Shown here: positions 1 to 4,796 of the stretch, piece after piece
Layout of the letters: each line of letters begins with the position of its first letter
How positions within the stretch are numbered: position 1 is the stretch's first letter
Virus record (IMG/VR): IMGVR_UViG_3300042868_002711
Span: 1-35,136 of that record
DNA length: 35,136 nucleotides
Reading direction: 5' to 3' (one strand)
Source of the DNA: a virus
The notes under the pieces: model-generated
Told to the model about the DNA's origin: nothing
The model's input: the letters and a program-made list of their open reading frames with translations, nothing else
Databases searched by the model: none
Made by a program: the position numbers and the translations under genes

Positions 1-43
1 AATTAGATACTACATTTGCAGCCTCTGTTTTCTTGTTCTGTTT

Positions 44-75
44 GAAGCCCGTGTCATTGGTTTGGTACGGGTTTC
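44..75 (+). terminator. Hairpin, probable terminator upstream of P1
   Basis: GAAGCCCGT (44-52) pairs with ACGGGTTTC (67-75) to give a 9-bp stem, including one G-T pair, around a 14-nt loop, followed by TTATTT. If the genome is circular it lies just after the last gene of the virion operon and just before operator/promoter P1, a sensible place for a terminator. The U-tract is weak. Bases 1-43 hold no gene; a lone TAcaTTTG box at 11-18 has no good upstream partner across the junction. Confidence 0.4.
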
Positions 76-148
76 TTATTTAGAATCATTCTAAATTACG
101 GTTAAATCAAAAATTAATTTGGTACTTCGGAATTGTTGTGTACATTTG
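76..148 (+). promoter_or_regulatory. Operator/promoter cassette P1
   Basis: A perfect 19-bp palindrome, ATTTAGAATCATTCTAAAT, lies at 78-96 with centre at 87. It is followed by TTTG at 118-121, a 19-bp spacer and TAcaTTTG at 141-148, which matches the Bacteroidota housekeeping promoter. The same arrangement recurs at 2540-2612 and 9622-9695 with nearly fixed spacing. The palindrome centre lies about 66 bp upstream of the expected transcription start, a position typical of an activator site, although repression is also possible. It drives the operon beginning at 187. Confidence 0.85.
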
Positions 149-186
149 TAGGGTCGAAACGGTTCGGCAATAAAAACTACCACGAA

Positions 187-372
187 ATGCAAGTAGCAAC
201 AGTAACAGTGAAATTTGAAACAAGACAACAGGCCGAGACATTTGCAACGCTTTGGGCAAGACGAACCAAAAGAGGTCATATAGTTGGTTCGGGTACTGAA
301 AACGTAGAGGTGATTCTGCACGATGTAACGCCTGACGAATTGGAATGGGTAAAGCAGCTGATAAACGAATAA
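187..372 (+). CDS. Small hypothetical protein (61 aa)
   Basis: First gene after promoter P1. The reading frame is open from 133, but the predicted transcript starts near 153, so the ATG at 187 (MQVATVTVKFE) is chosen, giving a leader of about 34 nt. The leader ends in an A-rich stretch with ACTACCACGA just before the start; a nearly identical stretch precedes the first gene after P2. The protein is short, with alternating hydrophobic residues near the N-terminus and a basic patch (WARRTKRG), which suggests a small alpha/beta fold. I do not recognise a family and give no function. As the promoter-proximal gene of an operon that also carries the endolysin, it could be a regulator or host-takeover peptide, but this is only a guess. 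Confidence 0.6.
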   Translation: MQVATVTVKFETRQQAETFATLWARRTKRGHIVGSGTENVEVILHDVTPDELEWVKQLINE

Positions 373-436
373 GTAACCGTGGTAGGTCGGGGGATTGGCA
401 CTTGCCATGAACCCGTTACCGCACTAAACGAGAAAG

Positions 437-664
437 ATGAAAGGATTAGACAGATACCTGACAACCGAACCCGATTGCTCATTTGACTATTGGATTGAGT
501 ACGTTATGGAAGCAATGACTGAAACATTCTTTGATGCTAATGAAGATTGGATTATGACTACCTACGGCCAATGCGACAAGTGGTTATGGAAGCTGAGACA
601 CAAATCACCGAATCAAGCCGCAGCGATTATTGAACGAGCGTTTAACATTTACCTGAGCAACTAA
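437..664 (+). CDS. Small hypothetical protein (75 aa)
   Basis: ATG start at 437 after a 64-nt gap. The protein is acidic and rich in aromatic residues (about five Trp in 75 residues), with no signal peptide or membrane segment. It carries no motif I can assign. It sits second in the P1 operon, seven bases before the next small gene, so it is probably co-expressed with the endolysin downstream. A small soluble phage accessory protein is the safest description. Confidence 0.6.
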   Translation: MKGLDRYLTTEPDCSFDYWIEYVMEAMTETFFDANEDWIMTTYGQCDKWLWKLRHKSPNQAAAIIERAFNIYLSN

Positions 665-670
665 AGAACG

Positions 671-820
671 ATGAAAAAGACCTACGACTTCACAAAGACA
701 CCCGATGCTAACTTCGCGGATTTCTTTAAGCCGAAAAAGAAAGTATCAACCAAGGCCGAAATCAAGGCGCAGATTCAAGCGCAGTACGAGATAATGCACC
801 AACTAATAAACGAGATATGA
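671..820 (+). CDS. Small basic hypothetical protein (49 aa)
   Basis: A short reading frame from ATG at 671 to TGA at 820, whose stop overlaps the endolysin start as ATGA. It fills the gap between two better-supported genes exactly, which is the main evidence that it is real. The protein begins MKKTYDFTKTPDANFADFFK, has a Lys-rich centre and ends in an amphipathic helix-like segment rich in Gln and Ile. No family is recognised. The tight overlap suggests translational coupling with the endolysin. Confidence 0.55.
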   Translation: MKKTYDFTKTPDANFADFFKPKKKVSTKAEIKAQIQAQYEIMHQLINEI

Positions 821-1233
821 AACCCTTCAAACTATCCAAGACAAGCCGCGAACGGCTAACAGGAATCAAGCCTATCCTAATCGAGATAATCGAGGAGGCT
901 ATCAAGACAAGCCCGATTGACTTCGGGATACCACAGGACGGTGGACTGAGAACGGCACACCGACAGAATGCCATGTACGCGCAAGGCCGAACCGACAAGA
1001 GCAAGCCGATCATAACCAACGCTGACGGGTTTAAGAAATTCAGCCGTCACCAATCGGGCGAAGCGTTCGACATTTACGCCTACGTTGACGGCAAAGCATC
1101 GTGGGATATTCAGCATCTGACAACGATAGCCCGACACTTGCAAGCGGTGGCGAAGTCTAAGGGTGTTGAGTTGGAGTGGGGCGGTGATTTCAAGTCTATC
1201 AAAGATTTACCACATTTGGAGATGAAACGATGA
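817..1233 (+). CDS. Endolysin, M15 family L,D-/D,D-peptidase
   Basis: Predicted peptidoglycan-cleaving endolysin that opens the cell wall at the end of infection by cutting peptide stems. The zinc-binding pattern of the VanY/M15 peptidase family is visible: SRHQSGEAFD at residues 76-85 supplies His78 and Asp85, and WGGDF at 121-125 followed by DLPHLE supplies His133. At 138 aa it is the size of single-domain phage M15 endolysins such as the T5 type, with no separate cell-wall-binding domain. It has no signal peptide, so it would need a holin; a holin-like gene lies at 34768-35025, close by if the genome is circular. It overlaps its neighbours by ATGA on both sides. Assignment is confident; the exact bond cleaved is not visible from sequence. 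Confidence 0.9.
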   Translation: MKPFKLSKTSRERLTGIKPILIEIIEEAIKTSPIDFGIPQDGGLRTAHRQNAMYAQGRTDKSKPIITNADGFKKFSRHQSGEAFDIYAYVDGKASWDIQHLTTIARHLQAVAKSKGVELEWGGDFKSIKDLPHLEMKR

Positions 1234-1823
1234 AAACAGAAGAGATTTGGTTGCCAGTAATGGGTTTTGAGGGATATTACGAAGTTAGCAACCTCGGAAA
1301 CATTAAAAGACTAAAAAGGATTGTTAATAATGCTCGGTCAACTCGAACTCTCGAAGAAAAGATGCTATTACCTAAAAAGACAAATAATAAGTATGGATAT
1401 ACTACTGTAAGCCTGTCTAAGGAGGGCAAAAGTTACGGCGCTCACATGATAGGTAGATGTGTGTATGAGGCTTTTAATAACGTAAAGATTAACGCTACGC
1501 TTACTGTTGCTCATAAGGACGGAAACAAAACAAACAATAAGTTAGATAACTTGAAAATACTAACCCGCAGAAATATTAAGCAGGTTCATAAAAGTAATAC
1601 TGGAATTGTAGGAGTTAGGAAAGTAAAGGGATCGTTTCACGCATATATTAAGTTTGGCAGAAAAAGCATACTTCTACACATGTCTAAGGACAAGAACGAG
1701 TGCCGCAAAATATACCAATTAGCAAAGGCAATGATTGACGAGTATGACAAGTTGAAGACTGGAATACTAAGCAATTCAAGGGTAAACAATAAGCTGATAG
1801 TTAAAAGCCTCCCAATAAAATGA
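1230..1823 (+). CDS. HNH homing-type endonuclease (NUMOD4-HNH)
   Basis: A free-standing HNH endonuclease of the homing type. The N-terminus carries a NUMOD4 motif (IW at residues 6-7, then GFEGYYEVSNLGNIKRL). The centre has the HNH core VAHKDGNKTNNKLDNL at about residues 94-109. The C-terminal third resembles AP2-like DNA-binding repeats (GIVGVRKVKGSFHAYIKFG). Such enzymes cut at or near a site lacking their gene and so spread between phages. It lies inside the lysis operon between endolysin and spanin-like genes, with ATGA overlaps at both ends. Its DNA is visibly more A+T-rich than the flanking genes, which fits recent transfer. No intron is apparent, so it is treated as free-standing. Confidence 0.88.
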   Translation: MKTEEIWLPVMGFEGYYEVSNLGNIKRLKRIVNNARSTRTLEEKMLLPKKTNNKYGYTTVSLSKEGKSYGAHMIGRCVYEAFNNVKINATLTVAHKDGNKTNNKLDNLKILTRRNIKQVHKSNTGIVGVRKVKGSFHAYIKFGRKSILLHMSKDKNECRKIYQLAKAMIDEYDKLKTGILSNSRVNNKLIVKSLPIK

Positions 1824-2197
1824 CAGCCCTCGACCCAAAGCCATACCGCTACATTCTCATTGCAGCCGTCACGTTAGCCGCTATTCTTATCGCTCTCATC
1901 ATATTCCTATCCGTTCAACTATGGATGAGCAACCAAAGAGAAAAGGCCGTTAACAAAGCACAGATAAACCAACTACTTCAAACGCGGCAAGATGCTGAAT
2001 ATAAGGTGCAACAGGCCGTTGATTCTGTCAGTATAATTCACATTGCGCTTAAAGACAACGAGGCCAAACTATCCGAATCAATTAACCGTTACAACCGACT
2101 AAAAACAAATGAACCGAATCTTACTTTACTCCGTGGTGACACTTCTGCTATCCTTGGCGAACTCCAACGGATACGCTCAGAAGTTGGTCAGGATTGA
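1820..2197 (+). CDS. Inner-membrane coiled-coil protein, i-spanin-like
   Basis: A 125-aa protein with one strong N-terminal transmembrane helix (about residues 11-35, rich in Ile, Leu and Ala). A charged, Gln-rich helical region follows and would lie in the periplasm. This N-in, C-out topology with a coiled coil is that of the inner-membrane spanin subunit (Rz-like), which helps disrupt the outer membrane of Gram-negative hosts. Its position just after the endolysin and the overlap of its last 89 nt with a secreted protein in another frame both recall Rz/Rz1 gene pairs. There is no sequence motif that proves spanin function, so the call rests on topology and context. Confidence 0.55.
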   Translation: MTALDPKPYRYILIAAVTLAAILIALIIFLSVQLWMSNQREKAVNKAQINQLLQTRQDAEYKVQQAVDSVSIIHIALKDNEAKLSESINRYNRLKTNEPNLTLLRGDTSAILGELQRIRSEVGQD

Positions 2198-2537
2198 CGG
2201 CAACGCTTATTACTGCAACTCCGAACCCGTTACCATCGCTTTAATAGGCGCGTGGAAATCTAAGGACAAGGTTATTGAACTTGAAACTCAGGTCACGCAT
2301 TGGCAGACCCGATCCGAACTGCTTGAATTGAACATCGAGCAACTGGAGTTAATTGTCGCGGCAAAGGACACTATTATCGAGGTCGCGGATGACGTGACCG
2401 AATTGACTGAAAAAGAGGTTAAACGATTGAAGCGGCAGAAGGTGGGCGATTGGTTCAAGTCAACGCTTGGAATGGTTGCTACTGGGGTGGCGGGGTTAGG
2501 TGTCGGCATAGGCGCAGGGCTGATAATAGCTAAGTGA
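2109..2537 (+). CDS. Secreted coiled-coil protein overlapping the i-spanin-like gene
   Basis: A 142-aa protein that starts inside the preceding gene in a different frame (overlap 2109-2197). The N-terminus is a plausible signal peptide (MNRILLYSVVTLLLSLANS, then GYAQ with cleavage likely after Ala23). A helical region rich in Glu, Leu, Val and Lys covers about residues 50-110. The C-terminus is a glycine-rich hydrophobic segment (VATGVAGLGVGIGAGLIIAK). There is no lipobox cysteine, so it is not a classical lipoprotein o-spanin. The signal peptide plus C-terminal hydrophobic tail could allow it to bridge or insert into membranes. Overlap and position suggest the partner of the i-spanin-like protein in lysis; another envelope function is possible. 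Its stop lies two bases before the P2 cassette. Confidence 0.55.
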   Translation: MNRILLYSVVTLLLSLANSNGYAQKLVRIDGNAYYCNSEPVTIALIGAWKSKDKVIELETQVTHWQTRSELLELNIEQLELIVAAKDTIIEVADDVTELTEKEVKRLKRQKVGDWFKSTLGMVATGVAGLGVGIGAGLIIAK

Positions 2538-2539
2538 CC

Positions 2540-2612
2540 TTATTTAGAATCATTCTAAATTAGCGCAAAATCAATTATTAATTTGGTAGTGTGGAAATCC
2601 TCCGTACATTTG
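2540..2612 (+). promoter_or_regulatory. Operator/promoter cassette P2
   Basis: Second copy of the cassette: the 19-bp palindrome at 2542-2560 (centre 2551), TTTG at 2582-2585, a 19-bp spacer and TAcaTTTG at 2605-2612. The 23 bases around the palindrome are identical to P1 and P3, and ATTAATTTG at the -33 position and GGAA in the spacer are also shared. It drives the operon starting at 2642. Confidence 0.87.
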
Positions 2613-2641
2613 TCAGACAAACAAACAAAAACACTACCACG

Positions 2642-2872
2642 ATGAACGCAGGATCAAAATTTTCGGACGAATCACAATACTTTCATCTAATATGCGGAGA
2701 GCTGGCATTCGTTCAGAAAGACGTAAACGGATTTTGGTATTTCACAACAAATAGGGGCTATGATTTTCGGGAATCCGACAGGGGTGGCGTAACATCAAGG
2801 AACGTGATTCTTGTAATCTTAAGGGAGTACGATGCTGAAACAAGGGAGAATCTGAACCACGAAACAAACTAA
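2642..2872 (+). CDS. Small hypothetical protein (76 aa)
   Basis: First gene after P2. An in-frame GTG at 2591 lies inside the promoter spacer, upstream of the expected transcript start near 2617, so the ATG at 2642 is chosen (leader about 25 nt, ending ACACTACCACG like the P1 leader). The protein starts MNAGSKFSDESQYFHLICGE and is rich in aromatic and charged residues, with no signal peptide or membrane helix. It has no family I recognise. As first gene of a cassette-driven operon it is a candidate early host-interaction protein. Confidence 0.55.
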   Translation: MNAGSKFSDESQYFHLICGELAFVQKDVNGFWYFTTNRGYDFRESDRGGVTSRNVILVILREYDAETRENLNHETN

Positions 2873-2877
2873 CCACC

Positions 2878-3153
2878 ATGCAAACCAACCACATCACGGT
2901 CACCACGTTAGACGGGTGTTATCAGTTTCACGCTGCGGTTCAATTCGAGCAGGGCGGCACACGATACTACCGCGATTCAATAGCCGAAGATATACCCGAC
3001 AGAGTAGTGTCAATCTACACTTATATTGAGGACGAGGTTACGGATTGGCTACTTAGTCACTTCGATGAGTGCGACCTATGCAACGATACGACCTTCACGG
3101 TAAATGACTTTCCAAGCGAGTTAAAAACAGAACCTTATACCATAGCAGAATGA
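2878..3153 (+). CDS. Acidic small hypothetical protein (91 aa)
   Basis: ATG at 2878, five bases after the previous stop; its TGA overlaps the next ATG. The protein is strongly acidic, with a Tyr-rich N-terminal half and a CDLC pair (about residues 66-69) that could bind a metal or form a disulphide. There is no membrane segment or signal peptide. I do not recognise a family. An acidic early phage protein could act as a DNA mimic or inhibitor, but nothing in the sequence proves this. Confidence 0.55.
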   Translation: MQTNHITVTTLDGCYQFHAAVQFEQGGTRYYRDSIAEDIPDRVVSIYTYIEDEVTDWLLSHFDECDLCNDTTFTVNDFPSELKTEPYTIAE

Positions 3154-3434
3154 TCACATCGACAGAATTAGAACTGAGGCTATCCAACACGAAGATCCCG
3201 ACCTTTGTACGCAACGAAGGAATCAAGGCGGTTGTTCGGCTAAAGATGGAGTGTTACGACCACATCATCACAGACCGAAAGACGCTGCATCTACTGGCCG
3301 AAGCAATAGGCGTTGAACCGATCAAGTCAGGGCGTTACACATTCATTCGCGTATTCGATGAACTTCAGAACGCGGTGGATATTCAATACGACAATGGCAC
3401 TTTCTTCATATTCGGGCAAGGTGATGAGCAGTAA
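3150..3434 (+). CDS. Small hypothetical protein (94 aa)
   Basis: ATG at 3150 overlaps the previous stop as ATGA. The protein mixes short helices (LELRLSNTK, IKAVVRLKMECYDH) with a C-terminal part that looks beta-rich (YTFIRVFDEL, FFIFGQG). No motif, signal peptide or membrane segment is visible and no family is recognised. Three bases after its stop begins TATTTAGAACGATT, an imperfect version of the P1-P3 palindrome's left half. Confidence 0.55.
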   Translation: MITSTELELRLSNTKIPTFVRNEGIKAVVRLKMECYDHIITDRKTLHLLAEAIGVEPIKSGRYTFIRVFDELQNAVDIQYDNGTFFIFGQGDEQ

Positions 3435-3453
3435 CCTATTTAGAACGATTACA

Positions 3454-3942
3454 ATGCACAAGACAATATTTTACCTAAAAGACTTCCAAATAAAGGAACT
3501 TGTATTGAATCAAGATTACATTGATTTTAATATGAGGGAGAACTTTATAAATTACCATGACTTCATCGAATGTGAACTCAGCAAATTAACAATTACGGGT
3601 TACCCATTTTTTAATAAAGATTATTGTGCGACAACGGTATGTGTAAGGCCGTACATAATTGGGTCTGTTAAGGTTGACGATCTTCTTAAGAGGTACATAG
3701 ATAATTTCGGGGTGCTTATTGATCGTCCAAACCATTCCTGTAAAGGAGGTGGAAAATACATTGCTTCTGAATTATATCGTGTGTCTCACCATTGGATGAT
3801 AGACACATTAATTCATCTACAAAATAGAGGTATGAAAAAAAAGCTAAAACATCTTCGCTATCATCATTCAGATGCAATGGTATTTCAACTTCTAAACGAT
3901 AAAATAGAACATCAAGAACAACAATTAAAACAAATATCATGA
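3454..3942 (+). CDS. Hypothetical protein (162 aa), A+T-rich
   Basis: The frame is open from 3313, but the upstream part overlaps the previous gene; the ATG at 3454 (MHKTIFYLKDFQIKEL) is the natural start. The coding sequence is clearly more A+T-rich than most of the genome, suggesting separate acquisition. The protein has several Cys and His residues (DYCATTVCV, NHSCKGGGKYIA, VSHHWMIDT) and a basic, Gln-rich helical C-terminus (KIEHQEQQLKQIS). These could form a metal site, but no known nuclease or zinc-finger pattern is complete. No function is assigned. Confidence 0.55.
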   Translation: MHKTIFYLKDFQIKELVLNQDYIDFNMRENFINYHDFIECELSKLTITGYPFFNKDYCATTVCVRPYIIGSVKVDDLLKRYIDNFGVLIDRPNHSCKGGGKYIASELYRVSHHWMIDTLIHLQNRGMKKKLKHLRYHHSDAMVFQLLNDKIEHQEQQLKQIS

Positions 3943-4172
3943 CACCAACTAACAATAAATCACTGCTTCATTTTATCTTCGGGCAAATGGAGAAACTAGA
4001 TAATAAAGAAATAGACATTGACCAAGCTAAGGCGATGGCACTTTTAGCGAAGCAAGCTAACAACTCTCTAAAATACGAACTTGACAGGGCTAATGTTCAA
4101 ATGAAATTAGCTGAACACAACTTAGACCGTATAAGAATTGATTTGAGAAACGCTGAGAGTTCTAACTTCTAA
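3939..4172 (+). CDS. Small helical hypothetical protein (77 aa)
   Basis: ATG overlaps the previous TGA. The protein is predicted all-helical: a segment IDIDQAKAMALLAKQANNSL is followed by a charged heptad-like stretch (ELDRANVQMKLAEHNLDRIRIDL), suggesting a small coiled-coil dimer. Small proteins of this general pattern occur in early regions of Bacteroidota phages, but their function is not known to me. Like its upstream neighbour the gene is A+T-rich. Confidence 0.55.
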   Translation: MTPTNNKSLLHFIFGQMEKLDNKEIDIDQAKAMALLAKQANNSLKYELDRANVQMKLAEHNLDRIRIDLRNAESSNF

Positions 4173-4196
4173 CCACCTACTCACAACATTCTAACC

Positions 4197-4283
4197 ATGC
4201 AACACACATCAACCCAACTCGAAAGGCTTAAAGACCACTTCAACAACGGAGGCAAGGTGACGCGGCTGATTGAAATCGGGTGA
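4197..4283 (+). CDS. 28-aa ORF, possible truncated HTH remnant
   Basis: A very short frame, ATG at 4197 to TGA at 4283, encoding MQHTSTQLERLKDHFNNGGK and eight more residues ending TRLIEIG. The pattern 'LERLKxHFxxGGKVTxLxAL..FG' is how small phage winged-helix proteins of the HTH_39 type begin, and this one stops just where the recognition helix should start. It may be a decayed regulator, or a real peptide ending the P2 operon 24 bases before its terminator. Family recall is from memory and the match is short, so confidence is low. Confidence 0.35.
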   Translation: MQHTSTQLERLKDHFNNGGKVTRLIEIG

Positions 4284-4307
4284 ACAGTTGACCCATTTCT
4301 GAAAGTG

Positions 4308-4333
4308 AAAGCCTCCGTAACTGGGGGCTTTTT
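4308..4333 (+). terminator. Rho-independent terminator of the P2 operon
   Basis: AAAGCCTCC (4308-4316) pairs with GGGGGCTTT (4323-4331), a 9-bp stem with one T-G pair and a 6-nt loop, followed by TT and G. The stem is G+C-rich and lies 24 bases after the last small ORF, so it probably ends transcription from P2. Confidence 0.75.
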
Positions 4334-4342
4334 GCGTTTACG

Positions 4343-4624
4343 CCCTATCTCAAGGGTTCAGTTTCCCTATCGTTATCGGTTTTCGCCACATCGCATCTAG
4401 CCTATTTAAGTACGAAACTCCCTAAACTCCTTATCGGACGTTTCCCTATTCCCCTTATTTCTAAAAAACGGCACTTAGTCAAAAAAAAGGTATCGCGAAA
4501 AAACGAGTTTCGATAGGGAGATAGGGAGTTTTGTTCTTAACGTGGTAGCACTTACCGTCTTTAACAAGCTGATAACGCCAAATGCCACAACCTGATAGGG
4601 AGTGTCTAAGTTTTTTTTAGGGAG
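4343..4624. repeat. Inverted clusters of CCCTA / TAGGG motifs, candidate origin or control region
   Basis: Non-coding stretch between the P2 terminator and the primase-helicase gene. The left half carries CCCTA in the top strand four times (GCCCTAT 4343, TCCCTAT 4364, CTCCCTA 4418, TCCCTAT 4443). The right half carries the reverse orientation four times (TAGGGAG at 4514, 4522, 4596 and 4618). A/T runs of eight (about 4481-4488 and 4611-4618) lie among them. Iterated sites with this symmetry beside a replication gene suggest binding sites for an initiator or regulator. No clear DnaA box cluster is seen; TTATCCAGC at 4687 is only a partial match. Confidence 0.55.
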
Positions 4625-4659
4625 TTTGTTGTGTGGGCTTGTTTAAATGGTTATATTTG
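4625..4659 (+). promoter_or_regulatory. Possible promoter of the replication operon
   Basis: TTTG at 4625-4628 and TAtaTTTG at 4652-4659, a full match to the -7 consensus but with a spacer of 23 bp, longer than the usual 19-21. The last TAGGGAG repeat touches the TTTG, so a protein bound there could control it. The leader to the ATG at 4797 would be about 130 nt and contains the hairpin at 4764-4780. Bases 4660-4763 contain nothing else I can identify. Confidence 0.5.
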
Positions 4660-4763
4660 ACCCGTCCGACTGACAACGGACAACCTTTATCCAGCTATGA
4701 CAACAACATTTTTTAAGGGGTAAAAACAACGATAGGACTTAGCTGGAGCTACCTATTCGTTTA

Positions 4764-4780
4764 CTGGCTTTGTCAGCCAG
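4764..4780 (+). promoter_or_regulatory. Hairpin in the leader just before the primase start
   Basis: CTGGCT (4764-4769) pairs with AGCCAG (4775-4780) around TTGTC, followed by CCCCTTATTTTTTC, and ends 16 bases before the ATG at 4797. It resembles a weak attenuator or a structure hiding the start region. It also argues against starting translation at the in-frame TTG at 4770, which lies in its loop. Confidence 0.35.
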
Positions 4781-4796
4781 CCCCTTATTTTTTCGC

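Noticed and set aside
11-18. TAcaTTTG at 11-18 as an active promoter
   Set aside because: No TTTG at the right distance on the joined left side and no gene between it and the terminator/P1.
133-186. An earlier start for the first gene at 133
   Set aside because: It lies inside the P1 spacer, upstream of the expected transcript start; ATG at 187 fits better.
91-408. Long open frames on the minus strand throughout the window
   Set aside because: They lie opposite well-supported + strand genes, have poor protein composition, and no minus-strand promoters were seen. They are treated as shadows.
4188-4194. ATTCTAA at 4188-4194 and 6992-6998 as right-half operator sites
   Set aside because: Too short and common; no matching left half and no promoter nearby.
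4687-4695. TTATCCAGC as a DnaA box
   Set aside because: Two mismatches to TTATCCACA and no cluster of further copies.
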